Part shown: positions 30,801 through 41,875 of the stretch, one piece after another
Numbering within the stretch: the stretch's first letter is position 1
How the letters are laid out: every line of letters begins with the position of its first letter
Source of the DNA: Micrasema longulum
Taxonomy: Eukaryota; Arthropoda; Insecta; Trichoptera; Brachycentridae
Direction: 5' to 3'
Length of the DNA: 64,000 bases
Assembly (NCBI GenBank): GCA_022494885.1
Contig: JAGVSM010000820.1
Coordinates: 1-64,000 of the forward strand
Made by a program: the position numbers and the translations under genes
The notes under the pieces: model-generated
What the model saw: the letters and a program-made list of their open reading frames with translations, nothing else
What the model was told of the DNA's origin: nothing
Database searches by the model: none

Positions 30801-30964
30801 CTGGCGGCCGGTCAAATAAAATTAACTTCTTTGTTAATATTTAGTTAACTTTTTTTGATGCAACGCATTTTGACATAAAAGTAACTTTTATTTGACTTTA
30901 GCCCTGACTTTAACTTAACTTTTGTAAGAAAGTTTTATTTTCGTAATAATTTTTAATGAAGTGA

Positions 30965-31031
30965 ATGCCGATTCAATTAAAAATAGTATTTTTCTAAGCT
31001 AACGCTCGCGCAGGACAACGTCTGTCGCTAG
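30965..31031 (+). mobile_element. Helitron-like 3' end
   Basis: CAGGACAACGTCTGTCG then CTAG at 31028-31031. The upstream 40 bp matches 57640-57690. Same terminus as 53873 (-) and 57720 (+). Confidence 0.4.
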
Positions 31032-32480
31032 CTTTCTATACAATAAATCGTTCAAGAAATTATTGTATAACTTATTACGGTTTGGATGTATGTAATCTGA
31101 ACATCATTTTGGATTACTGTTTTTTTAACACGGTACATTTTATCTTCTCACTGTTCCTATGCATATTATGTTTGGTTGAACAGTAAATTTACCTGCAACA
31201 ATATTTTTGCATTATTTTAGTACAGCACTGTCTCCACGTTACCTTGATTCATTTTTCACGGTATCAATCCATCTTTTTCTACTTGTTCATGGGAAGGCGA
31301 AGACTCGAATCTATTCATAATTTTCGACGCACAGCGTATATTTGGTTAGTTTAAGATAAGCCATGCCTTTATTGTGGGAAGCTAAGAAAATTAACAGGAT
31401 AATCAAAATTATCTCCATATTTTACCGACAAGCGCACACCTTTGTAAAGTTCCGTTAGACAAACCAAATCTCAAAATAATTTAAAGAAATTTAATAACTT
31501 ATCTTATTTTCTGTTTTGTTTTGTGCACCATTTTGTGAAAAGGACCGAAATTATATTGTTTTGGTATTTGTTACAAACCAAGTTTTGTAAAATTTCCATT
31601 GAAAATAAACGTAAAAATTGCCATAATCTATTTATTTATAATATAAGTATACATATTTAATAACAGGGAATCTATATAAAACTAGTGAATAGAAAATGAA
31701 AACTGATCGTTCTCTGTTTAGGATAGTCTCCAACTAACATGGCTCAGCCTGTTCTAAGATGGAGATTTTTTTATCTTTTAAAGTATAAGTAGTTCTATAC
31801 TAATAACAAAAAAACGAAAACTACTTAATTATAAATGCCTAGCTAATCAAATGTAAGAAATTAATAATCGTTATTATACAGATATAAAGTATATATATAT
31901 ATATATAAGTGCCTTAAACTTCCAGAAAAGAATAGTCTAGAAACCGCATACGCACATCAAACAGAAGGCGACTCAATTACTCATAAATGAGTAGGTTTAC
32001 GTTTTGACCCATTAGTTTCTTTGTAGACGTCGCTCAGTACGCAACTCCTGATTTGAATTCAACTATGCCGTGTTGTGTCCTTTCAAAGTGTAGATTTACT
32101 GCTAGGATTTGGAAGAAACAGGATGCAATCACATTTCGTGTGTAATTAGCAAATGAATGTGTATATAACAAATGTATTACTTGAAAATTGAATTTTTTTT
32201 GCCATCTGTCGAAGAAACAAAATGGAAATTTCGTTAGTGTTGCCAGAGTAGATAGGTAAAGGGTCATTTAATAAGAGTAATTGAATTAATGAACTTTAAA
32301 CTTAAAATATAAAACAAATTTTATTTGATATGAAACGGATATTTTTATATCATGTTAAATAATATTTGATGTTTTAAAGATAATGTCGGTCAAATGTCCA
32401 CCACAGAGTTGTTTAATCCGAGATCCAATTTTCATTAATTCTCTCATTAGATGAGCAAAGTAGGTAAAAAAATTAAGAGG
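31032..32480. other. single-copy-looking AT-rich DNA, no gene recognised
   Basis: No domain in any frame, no repeat partner seen, only a short (AT)n at 31890-31907. The 77-codon minus frame at 32034-32267 has no coding character. Confidence 0.45.
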
Positions 32481-32484
32481 TGAA

Positions 32485-32585
32485 TGTTGATGGATGCAGA
32501 AATAGAGGAAGACCGAGAAAGACATGGCATGGCCAAATCCAACAAATACTTACGTAAAACGGCGTGATGGTTTGTTTGTTTTGTA
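32485..32585 (+). mobile_element. RTE-like LINE end with internal deletion
   Basis: VDGCRNRGRPRKTWHG-type codons then a jump to the terminal ACGGCGTGATGG and a (TTTG)n tail. Compared with 27989-28609 about 130 bp between the two blocks is missing. Confidence 0.6.
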
Positions 32586-32589
32586 AAAA

Positions 32590-33320
32590 AATATTTTTTC
32601 TAGTGCCATAATCCAAGGAGACAGTACGGGAATCCGTTTGTATGAAGAAAAGTGAGACCGCGTCTCCTCTCGAATCTAAAAAACAGTTCCACACAATTAT
32701 TTTGATGAAAATAAACATAAAACGCGCCATGAAAAAATGTAAAAAAGGAAAATGTTTATCGTTACGAAACACAATTAGTCGAGCGTATTGAAGGCAGGTT
32801 GTTATCAGAATGGCAGGTAGTATGGTCGGAGTCCTAGCTAGAATAAAAAAGCCATTACGAATCGTCACTTTCTTATTTCGTTTTGCTTTATCCTCGTTTC
32901 ATCCGAAATCGTTCTGAGAATTGCAACGCAATCTGACGCTTTGACGCTGGGCATACCAAACCACAGGCCGCGGCCGCGGGCGCGGGCTGAAAAAAGTTGT
33001 TTTTATCAAATTTGTTTTTAAATTCATCCATATAAAAAAATATACAATAATGACGCATACAATACAACACAATGGAAAGTGGAAGCACGTACATAATTCT
33101 GCCGTCACAAGAAAGAAGGATGTTTCTACATAAAACAAAAAACGGAGAAAATAAATATTTTGTAACTCGGAGATCGAAAAATTCGCCGTGTGAAAAATAC
33201 GTGTAAACGTGTATGTGATTAAAAATGCTTGTAATTCTTTTCAAAAACAAAAAAAAAAATGCTTCGGCTACTATCATGTTCAATTTATTAACCACAAATT
33301 GTTTTAACAAATTTCAGTTC
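32590..33320. other. single-copy-looking DNA, no gene recognised
   Basis: Two minus frames of 131 and 140 codons exist. The first ends in antisense LINE sequence and the second crosses low-complexity DNA; neither has a domain. A short GC-rich island (GCCGCGGCCGCGGGCGCGGG) is at 32967-32986. Confidence 0.4.
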
Positions 33321-33323
33321 AAT

Positions 33324-33462
33324 ACTTATACCCGTATGCAGAGACAAAACTTAAGGTGAGGAAAGTACATTCTAATTTCAAATGCAGAGAATAACCCGAA
33401 GGTGAAGACAATAGAATGTACTTTCCTCACCTTAAGGTTTGTCTCTGCATATGGGTATTAGT
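33324..33462. mobile_element. small foldback element
   Basis: ACTTATACCCGTATGCAGAG at the left and complement ACTAATACCCATATGCAGAG at the right. Arms of about 52 bp continue through AAGGTGAGGAAAGTACATTC. About 139 bp in total, no coding. Confidence 0.65.
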
Positions 33463-33604
33463 CAGTATTAAGATCCCGGATACCTAAGTTTAGTCTAAAT
33501 TTGAAATGGCGTAATCTGCCGGTCTAAAAGTAATTATATTTTAGTTACATGAAACTTTCAAGTTTTAACAGAAATACCTTTAAAAAGATTGTTTTTATCT
33601 AATT

Positions 33605-33718
33605 TTTAATTATAATAATAAAAATACTTTATAGGTTTATTTTATAAATTTATAAAATAATTATAAATAAAAGTGGAATAAAACTAAAAAGTATTTTTGT
33701 TATTATAATTAAAATGCA
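33605..33718. repeat. AT-rich imperfect palindrome
   Basis: TTAATTATAATAATAAAAAT and its complement TTTTTGTTATTATAATTAAA flank a second smaller palindrome (TTATAAATTTATAA). May be a worn foldback element. Confidence 0.5.
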
Positions 33719-34189
33719 GTTCCACCAAGAAATGTCAGCTGAAAAACTCAATCTAATTTTTGTTTTTTTTATTTTTTATTATTGCGCGCTTAAAAAAACA
33801 TGCGTTTTAAAATGGCAAAATCGTATGATTTCCTTATTTTGCGAGCGTTTTACCAGACTACAGCCTTAAGAACGGTCAGCTGCTGGAGACTGTTATATAA
33901 TAAAATTAAATTAAAAATTAGATAAATATTCAGGATAATATTATTGTTACACAGAATGCCGCGGCGGTGGTAGATTGGTCACGTGCAACGCTAATACGTA
34001 AATAAGTTTAACAAATTTTAAACATTGAATTCAAGTATTTGACCTTTCGATTTGAAAGTTTATTTGAAAATCCATTCTTACAATTTTAGCTTACGGGATT
34101 AAATAACTGGAATAGTAATTCGCCTCCTAAAAGTAGATAAAGTTTGCAGTTGAAGAAATCATATAAAAAACTGGACTGTTTGCATTATT
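33719..34189. other. no gene recognised
   Basis: AT-rich; nothing recognisable in any frame. Confidence 0.4.
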
Positions 34190-34294
34190 CGCGTGCGACA
34201 GATCCAGCAGATGGGCCGACGCGCCGACACGGCAGCGGCATAGTATTAGTAACTATGATTGCGGCCCTTGGAACGAAAAGTTTGGAAACCCCTG
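34190..34294. mobile_element. hAT-like terminus
   Basis: Ends GCGGCCCTTGG, AAAGTTTGGAAACCCCTG; the complement CAGGGGTTTCCAAACTTTTC is a widespread hAT-type terminal sequence. A GC-rich block (GGGCCGACGCGCCGACACGG) precedes it. No opposite end found. Confidence 0.4.
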
Positions 34295-34426
34295 ACTTTA
34301 ATGAAAGAACAATGTAAATAAATTTGCTTGATTAACTTATAATTACTGTAAAAAAAGTATTCCATTATTGCGTTAAATATAGTCTATTGATTGTTTATTC
34401 AAGGTAGAATTTTCCATTTCCAAACA

Positions 34427-34467
34427 AACCATCGCGGCGGTTCTTTTTAGGGGTAGGCAGAGAGTAA
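34427..34467 (-). mobile_element. RTE-like LINE 3' tip
   Basis: GGTTTGTTTG tail and about 35 bp of the terminal GGGGTAGGCAGAGAG block. Same family as 27989-28609. Confidence 0.45.
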
Positions 34468-34625
34468 TATTTTTTTGTGTTTTAATGTTAGCATAGGTGC
34501 TCCTTTAGTATGTGTATAAGTACAGGGCACTGCCAATTAAAATATATATGTAAATAAGTTATTGATTAAAAGTTAAAACATGAAAAGGAAACGGGGATTC
34601 ATTGCAACATTATACTCGAAAAACA

Positions 34626-34850
34626 TTTTTTTTATTTTTTAAAGGCTAATAACCCGCTAAGCCTCTATTTAGAGGCTTGTAAGCAGGTGGAAAAGAGGAG
34701 ATATGAAATGAGGTTATGAAAAATATACCACAACACCCAGACCAATTGAGAAAAAATCTTTATTGAATTCTTTTCTTGCAACTGCCGGGAATCGAACCCG
34801 CGACGCCAGTTTCACAGTTGGCTGTCTAACCAACTGCGCCACGGCGCCTG
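34626..34850 (-). mobile_element. tRNA-derived SINE
   Basis: The minus strand starts with a tRNA-like head: A box TGGCGCAGTTGG (34841-34830) and B box GGTTCGATTCC (34798-34788), the pol III promoter spacing. A body of about 130 bp with a CCTCTAAATAGAGG hairpin follows, and an A-rich tail at 34640-34626. The head does not fold into a working tRNA: the acceptor ends do not pair and the anticodon arm is off-length. CATTATA at 34608-34614 and 34852-34858 may be the target duplication. Confidence 0.75.
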
Positions 34851-34879
34851 TCATTATATTATATTAATGGAATTATTGA

Positions 34880-35290
34880 CGTAATCTCTCCATAATCTAT
34901 TTACTATGCACTGGGTATCGCAATTCCATCTAACTTCTTGACTCTGGATTCTGCCTCTTTGGGGTTTCCCCGCGATTGCCTTTAGTACTTTCATCTTTGA
35001 CGTTCTGAGCAGTTATTTGGTTTTTCTATTTAGTTTTTCTACTTGGTCTTTCGTATTTTTTATTTTCCCTCTATCTATCCTCGCCTCTGTTGTATACACC
35101 ATGATTTGGTCTGACACACGTTTTGTATATCCGAATTATGTTTCCAATAATCATGTGTTCGACATTTCTTAGGCATCCAGATGTTTACTAACTGAGATGG
35201 ATATGTTCTCATCATCACTATGGCTGCATCATCTGCATGGCATGTGATGTTAATGACCTTATCTCCCTTAGTAGATTCACTACATTTTTT
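34880..35290 (-). mobile_element. RTE-like LINE, RT fragments
   Basis: From the right: KVINITCHADDAAIV (RT active site, YADD changed to HADD), then TKRVSDQIMVYTTEARIDRE and KMKVLKAIAGKP, GRIQSQEVR. The two blocks belong to one ORF2 but the stretch between is missing. Confidence 0.65.
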
Positions 35291-35540
35291 TATTCTTAAG
35301 AGCGTTTTTTTTATATATTTATTCTGCTTGTGTAAGAAAAGGTTTTAGGCGTATATATTGTTGTGCTATATTTAGTTATAAAGGTGCTAAACTTGCTTTG
35401 TTTCTTTGTTGTTCTCAATATGTGTTATTTTTTTAATGTTAATATTATTTATGTCGAATTGAGTTGTTGTAACTCCTGAGAATGTAATTCAACGTATTAT
35501 ACTTATAAAATACTTTGTGTTATATGATTAATAAATAAAT
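35235..35540. repeat. repeat F, uninterrupted copy
   Basis: The reference for reading the insertions at 27824-28943. Ends near CTTTGTGTTATATGATTAAT. Overlaps the LINE active-site segment at its left edge. Confidence 0.55.
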
Positions 35541-36335
35541 ATACTTGCACCACAAGAACTAGCGAGATCGACTCCAGCGATTTTCTCATCTTGTCTACGC
35601 ATCCGCGATCGTCATCGTGCATATTCTGTTTTGCACATTCTTTAACCCCGAATTTGTACAAAAAATACCATATCTGCAATGTAAAAGTATAAATAAATGT
35701 GCGCTATAAAAGCCCCGAAGCCGATGTGCGGGCTTCTATCGCACGCTTACCATGTAAGACTTATTTTTGTTTTTTTACAATAAACATAAATGATAAAACA
35801 GAGTATTAAAAAAATAAAGCATAATTACATAACAATAAAATACATATTGATAATAAAAATAGTAAACAAAAAATCCCACAAAGGCATGGCCTGTTTGTGG
35901 GTATACAAGAAAATGTTAATGAATTTTTGCTCCTATAATAAATAATGGGCAGTTATAATAATGCTTCACAAAAATCGCACTTATCTCTCTTTTCAATTGT
36001 CCCAAGAAGCTAAACCTTGAGAACTAAGACAAAAATATTGTTTTCAATGTTTAAAATATATATTTAACAACCAAAATGTATTTACAAGTAATTCAAATAG
36101 ATCAAGTCAAAGAAGGAATCGTGTGTTAGAAATACCACATTGTAAAACGAGGCTCGCACAAAGACATGCATATTTTATAGGCCCAAATTTTTTTTACTGA
36201 TAATATTTTATTGATTACAAACTTTCAAAATTTTCTTTCTTTTAAAAAACATGCACTATCCTGGATTCAAACTAAAGATACGAACTCTTTTTTTTCTATG
36301 ATTTATTTTGTTGCCCTTTAATAATAAGGAATATT
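35541..36335. other. no gene recognised; possible LINE 3' hairpin
   Basis: At 35872-35905 CCCACAAAGGCATGG...TGTGGG can form a hairpin beside A-rich DNA, like other LINE 3' ends here. The rest has no domain. 35570-35640 is moderately GC but unassigned. Confidence 0.35.
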
Positions 36336-36339
36336 TCAA

Positions 36340-37760
36340 CATGGACAAAAGAGTATGGTTTACTAATAAACCCATCTAAAACACAAATTATGTTTGTGGG
36401 TAGTCAAAGATTGCTTAGTAAGCTAGATGTACCTTTACTTATTATTATTATTATGGATAACTTATATAGCGCCATTTTCGTAATAAAATACCTCAAGGGC
36501 GCTTTACATGGTGATTCTATTGTTAAGTTAATTTAATTGAAGCTTTAAATTTGTAATTTAATTAAAATAATTTATTTTGTTGTCACGTGCTACGGATTTA
36601 TTCAAATGATTTAAAGAACAAGTGGGTTTTAAGTTTTTTCCGAAACATCACTTCACTTTCACAGCCTCGCATCTCTGCTGGGAGAGCATTCCATGCCATA
36701 GGGCCTGCGACCGCAAATGCGCGTTCACTAAATTTAGTGCGCTGTTTTGCGTAGAGGTATAATAACTTTTCCTCTCGCCGTAGACGTAGCTGATCTAAGC
36801 GTGAGACGCCTGTCAGCTAGTTCATCTGGAATGCATAGTTCCCTTAGATATTCCGGAGCCGAGTTGTGCAGTGACTTATACATAAGCCAACAGAGTATTA
36901 GTTAGTGGTATAACTTAATCCTCTTATTGTCAATGGTACCAATATTCATTACAGGAAATCCGTAAAAATCTAGGAGTACAAATGGAAGTACATCTCTGCT
37001 GGCGAGCTCATACTAATGAACGAAGCCGCAAAATATTTTTCAGTCTACACTCACTAAGAAGGTTACAAAAATTCTTACCCATTAACACTAAATACACCCT
37101 TGTACAAGCATTACTACTACTCATTCTAGATTACGCTGATGTTTCCATGACTGATTTAAGCTGTGAGCAACTCGATAAACTTGAACGACTTCAGAATACA
37201 TGCATAAGGTACATTTTTGGTCTTGGGAAATATGGCCACATTTCTGATTATCGTAGGTAACTGAAATGGCTCAAAATTAGACAGCGGAGAGACTATCACT
37301 CCCTCTCACTTCTGTTCAATGTACTTCATAGTCCTAACGCTCCTATATACCTGCGTGAAAAATTTCAACGCTTATCATTTCATGGTTTACCTTTTCGTTC
37401 TAATTCTCAAGGCGCTCTCTTAATACCCATCCACAATTGCTCTTTCTTCTCTAACCATCTCCCACCCACCATCAAAGATGTTACTACATTATCTCTGTTT
37501 AAATCACGTCTGAAGAAACATCTCCTTTATCTTCCTTAATCTCTCCTCCTTTCCCTTTTCCTCTTTTTTTTATTTTTCCCACTGAGTAATAGTTTCGATT
37601 TAAGGTAATTTATAAACAAATATGTTTATTTTTATTTTTATATATCTTTAGGTTTTTTTTTCTATTAAATAATAAATTATAAAAATAAAACTTTTATTTT
37701 ATAGGTTGGTTGGAAGAAATTGCCATTTGGCAATAAGCCCGCCAATGTATAAATAACATT
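36340..37760 (+). mobile_element. CR1-like LINE (family B), RT C-terminal half, interrupted
   Basis: STWTKEYGLLINPSKTQIMF and VGSQRLLSKLDVP (36340-36435); after an L2-like insertion, VQMEVHLCWRAHTNERSRKI, LHSLRRLQKFLPINTKYTLV, LLLLILDYADVSMTDLS, EQLDKLERLQNTCIRYIFGL, then YLREKFQRLSFHGL and FKSRLKKHLL. The 3' UTR ends with TTGCCATTTGGCAATAAGCC at 37717-37736. Several stops. Confidence 0.85.
36430..36905 (-). mobile_element. L2-like LINE, ORF2 end and 3' UTR, inserted in CR1
   Basis: The minus strand reads SLHNSAPEYLRELCIPDEL, RRLTLRSA, then after a frameshift FSERAFAVAGPMAWNALP and FRKKLKTHLFFKSFE. The F-x-A-GP-x-WN-LP block is typical of L2/CR1-group ORF2 ends. The 3' end has the paired GCGCC/GGCGC blocks and an (ATA)n tail. 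It splits the CR1 family B copy between codons contiguous at 60340-60420. Confidence 0.8.
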
Positions 37761-38640
37761 ATGTACAAAATATTTAATAATAAAATATTTTTGTGTTTTT
37801 TAAAAATATTTTTTATTTCCTTTTTTAATTACTATAAAAAAAAATACCATATTATCTTTTACAGAATATCTTATTTTTTCTTTCTTACGTTACACAAAAA
37901 TATTATTTATTGTTACAATATTATTAAACTGAATTTACAAGTTGACAAAATGTAAAGAAACGCACTGCCAAGGTTTATGTTCGGGAGCCACGAGAAATCG
38001 TAAGCGTATATTTTGCAAGTTTTTAGTAGGCCGGTGTAATCTCTCTAGCCTCCGTCAAGTTAACGTATCTACCGAATTACCTATTGCCTGTCGTTGCATT
38101 ACGAAGCATAATGTGATACAATTGACTTTTCGAAATGGGTGTTTTTCCCACAAACAATGTTGTATTAGCGTTGCTAAACTCGCGGGGAGTATTGAAAGCG
38201 AATATTATTGGCTGTGGGAAGTTTTTGCGCGGTAAAACAATCGCCATTAAAATAAAACGAACAATAAAAATACGCGTTGGGAGTTGGGAAATGCAATACT
38301 GTGACATACACGCCATTATTTATATAACTTTTCTATTGGGTTGTGTATTATTAATTGAGATAATACGTAGCGACGTAGGCACTAAGTACTATTGAGGGAG
38401 ACCCGTTTTGTACTAAATTACAGGGACGAATCGTCCGAATAAGCGATTATGCACAGTATACACGACACCTCGCCGTGTGTATAGTTGAACTGTAGATAGG
38501 GGTGGCTCTACAGCTGCTGTATTCCGGCTATCTCGGATGAGATAGGCTTCTCTTCTGGGCTAACTTAATACCCAATAGTCGTAGAATGGTTTTCATACTA
38601 GGTTAGAATAGGCTTCTCTCTAGGTTACGCATTATTACTT
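37761..38640. other. single-copy-looking DNA, no gene recognised
   Basis: 37940-38400 has somewhat higher GC and overlapping frames of 97, 86 and 79 codons in three phases. None has a domain, and no consistent coding frame emerges. Confidence 0.35.
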
Positions 38641-39235
38641 GATAGTAAACTTACATTTAACAAACATATAGAAAATACTGTAGAAAAAGCTTACAAAATG
38701 TTGTTGTTTGTCATACGATCAACCAATCCTTTCACAAGAACTGACGCATTGAGAATTGTTTTTTTTAATGTACGTAGTGTCCTAGAGTTTGGTTCGCCGA
38801 TTTGGAATCCTCAATATAATACTTACAAAAATCTTATTGAAAATATTTAAAACTATTTTCTTAGACAATTAGATTCCAAAAATAATGTTTCATTTCCAAG
38901 TAGGACTGAGTCCGCTTATTTTCGCAAGGTTCAAAAACTCGGCGTACCATGTTGGATATGAGCTTTCTCTACAAAATTGTTAATAACGAAATTGATAGCC
39001 CAGAAATTGTTAGAGGCATTTCATATCGAGTCCCTGTCCGTAGAACTCGTCAATCTGTACTCTTCGACATTCCTAACTCAATGACTAATTAAATGAAAAA
39101 TAGCACTCTACGAAGAATACAGATTACCTAAAATGACAGTTTTAGTGACATCGACATATTACATTGTAAATACCGTATTTTTATCAGATCTGTTAGAGAC
39201 ATTTTAAATTTATCTCCTGCTTGACTTTGAACTTT
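38640..39235 (+). mobile_element. Jockey/CR1-like LINE, RT C-terminal half
   Basis: LDSKLTFNKHIENTVEKAYK, NPFTRTDALRIVFFNVRSVL, EFGSPIWNPQYNTYKNLIEN, then after a stop and shift MSFLYKIVNNEIDSPEIVRG and YRVPVRRTRQSVLFD. Decayed copy; the tail region is low complexity. Confidence 0.75.
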
Positions 39236-39400
39236 TAATTTGATTTTTAATTTGATTTTTAATTTTATCTTTCAATTTTAACTTTTTAATTTTAATTCTT
39301 AATTTTAACTTTTAATTTAAACTTTTAACTTAATTTTAATTTAAACTTTTAATTTTAATTTTAACTTTTACTTTTGATTTTAACTCTTAATTTATACTTA
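39226..39400. repeat. (TTTTAATTTTAAC)-like low-complexity repeat
   Basis: About 170 bp of diverged ACTTTTAATTT units with no clean period. It follows the LINE end and may be tail-derived. Confidence 0.7.
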
Positions 39401-39984
39401 TTCGTATACACATCTACTACCTGCATTTAATAAATTATTGTTGGTTGTGAATTTTTACAACGAAATTTAAATGTTAATAGAAGCAGAGAGAGAGGGAGGA
39501 AAGTAGAGTGGGAGCTATACAATGTCTTCTCCCTTTTATGTTCTTTTTATTTAATATTTATATTTTTTTAGAATTCAATTATTTTCCCCCTCTCCTCCTG
39601 CATTCATAATAAATTAGTGTGAAATCTGTAATTGTTCTTACTTTTATTAATTGTTCTTTTGTATCTTGTTTTATATAAAGACTTTATGATTTCAAGAATA
39701 AATATATAAATAAATATATAAATTATTTATATATTTTATATAAATTACTCTGAGGTTTTAAACATCAAATGTTACGTAGGTACCTACTTAAATTAAATAT
39801 TTCATAATGAATTATTTTTAGATTCGGGATTTAATCATAAACAAGTACCATGGTTCCTAATAATGAACGAAAAGTTACAACATCTCTTTTACGTTTATCC
39901 GATCGGTTTTCAGTAAAGATTTTTTAGTAAAGTATTAAAGTTTTGTAAGTTTACTTAAAGGAGAATACCCCTAAGAAGAGAATA
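39400..39984. other. repeat-like AT-rich DNA, no gene
   Basis: 39770-39900 shares ACGTAGGTACCTACTTAA and TTTAATCATAAACAAGTACC with the Helitron-like repeats at 53.9 and 57.6 kb. The rest is unassigned. Confidence 0.35.
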
Positions 39985-40450
39985 TTGAAGTCTAGGCATT
40001 TACAGGGCTTATGACCTGTCAATGGCTGGTTTAAGTGGCCACTTTACACACTGTGTAACATTATTACAATTTTGTTTAGTTTAAGTTTTTTTCAACAATA
40101 TTTTGAGTTTGTCCAAATTTTTGAAGACAAGGACTGGATTCAACATCCTGGGGGCTGTTTATATTAACATATTACAACAGAGATAAAGAACATTTAAGAT
40201 AATGTAATACAGAAGTCTAGGCATCTACAGGGCTTACGACCTGTCAATGGCTGGTTTAAGTGGTCACTTTACACACTGTGTAACATTCACCATTCTGCCA
40301 TATTTGAACATCTATATTCCTTCGATTCTTTCATCTGTTGATGTTTGTGAAGTTAAAGAGCTGAAACCTTTATTTATGCGGGTGAGATTCGTCTAATTGA
40401 ATTATTTCACCTACATACTAGGCAACGCCTGAAAACGTTATTATTTCACT
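39985..40450 (-). repeat. interspersed repeat C, two copies in tandem
   Basis: GACCTGTCAATGGCTGGTTT occurs at about 40013 and 40227, each followed by the CACACTGTGTAACATT block. The second copy is longer and reaches AACGCCTGAAAACG. Between them sits CAAGGACTGGATTCAAC, also found at 27630. Confidence 0.6.
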
Positions 40451-41090
40451 TAAAGATTCTTCTCATCGTTTCTTTGAATCCCATAAAATTGTATGTGTAT
40501 ATTTATGTTTTTCCTTTTTGAAAATGTTTTTATTTTTTATATCTGAGCGTGTTTTCCATTCTTCAATTTAATTCTTACCTTTTAATTACTTTTTTTAAAA
40601 TTATTTCAATTTGTTAATACTAACTGCAAACTTTTATATAACTTTTTTTACTTTAATTTTAATTTTTAAACAACTTCCATTTATGTTTTTTTTCCTTCTC
40701 TTTTTTGTACTTTCATTGATAACCTTAGATATAATTATAATATTTTTTTATTTATTTATACTTTTACATTGTTTGTATTCTTTTTTATACAAAATAATGT
40801 TCCCTCACTTCCGTGCCGAGGGAAACATTTTACAAAATGTGAAACATGCCAAGATTCGCTATATAACAAAGTTAACATAATAATAACATTAAAAAAAACG
40901 TAATTCATCCAATTAACCTAATTATCATTAACATAATAAACAATAAAAAACTAAAATAATCATAAAAAACATAACAATATAATATGGAAACATCACTGGT
41001 CCATTAGTTAAGTCTAACTGTGTAAAATATAAAACTATGTAACCGTACTGTATGTTTCCTGAATAAAAGAAAATAAAAAATAGAAAAAAA
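40450..41090 (+). mobile_element. LINE 3' UTR
   Basis: Colinear with 60755-61145, including TTTATGTTTTTCCTTTTT, ACTGGTCCATTAG, AACTATGTAACCGTACTG and a terminal CCTGAATAAAAGAAAAT. It has an inner insertion or hairpin (CCCTCACTTCCGTGCCGAGGG, 40803-40823). No coding part survives. Confidence 0.55.
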
Positions 41091-41114
41091 AAAATAAATG
41101 TAAAAATAAAATAT

Positions 41115-41165
41115 ACGAATATTTACTCGAATCTAGCAATAGCAAAGCATTGCCGGATTTAGCTC
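41115..41165 (+). mobile_element. Helitron-like 3' end
   Basis: GCAATAGCAAAGCATTGCCG, GATTTAG, CTCG, T. Same terminus as 18731 in the opposite orientation. Confidence 0.35.
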
Positions 41166-41210
41166 GTTTAATATAAATTGTAAAGCTATGAAAAGTTTAA
41201 ATTTGTTCTT

Positions 41211-41557
41211 GAGATGTTTTATATTAACTGAATAAAGTGTAAATAAATAAATAAATGAAAATCACAAGTTTCAGTCAAAATAATGTTAAAAACTGAGTTT
41301 CATTCATCCGCGCGCAGAGTTCAAACGAAAGATAACCTCAAAACTGTAAAGTGAATTATTTAAAATGGGCGACATGATGAGACGACATGACGAGATGTTT
41401 TATATTAACTGAATAAAGTGTAAATAAATAAATAAATGAAAATCACAAGTTTCAGTCAAAATAATGTTAAAAACTGAGTTTCATTCATCCGCGCGCAGAG
41501 TTCAAACGAAAGATAACCTCAAAACTGTAAAGTGAATTATTTAAAATGGGCGACATC
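41211..41557. repeat. perfect tandem duplication, period 181 bp
   Basis: The block starting GAGATGTTTTATATTAACTG at 41211 restarts at 41392 and is identical for about 165 bases, to GGGCGACAT. Identity is much higher than for any other repeat here, so it is very recent or an assembly artefact. Confidence 0.9.
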
Positions 41558-41875
41558 ATAAATCGTACTCATGATGGCAGTAAATCAACTTAACATGGCT
41601 GCACAAGAAGGCCTGCTTCTATTATTGTACACCTACACTCGCATCTTGTATCGCGCCATGATCTTAAAGATTGCAATTTGTTTGTTAAACATTACAAAAT
41701 ATTTCGAGCAAACAATTTGTTGTTATATAATCGTAATAGGTCACCCGCCAATCTCGTGCAACTAGAAATTAATATTCTTTCTAGATCAAATTTTAAACTA
41801 TCCTAAAAATCGACACGGCGCGACAAAATTAAATCCGGTCGATTTTACAGAACTTAATATCGATGTAACTTCTCA

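Noticed and set aside
32473..33310. Minus-strand frames of 131 and 140 codons
   Set aside because: The first runs into antisense RTE LINE sequence. The second is Phe/Lys-rich low-complexity DNA without a domain or splice context.
34779..34849. A tRNA gene on the minus strand
   Set aside because: A and B boxes are present, but the acceptor ends do not pair and the anticodon arm has the wrong length. With the body and A-rich tail it is a SINE.
37942..38395. A host gene in the 97/86/79-codon frames
   Set aside because: Three frames on both strands compete over the same DNA, which suggests chance open frames in moderately GC sequence.
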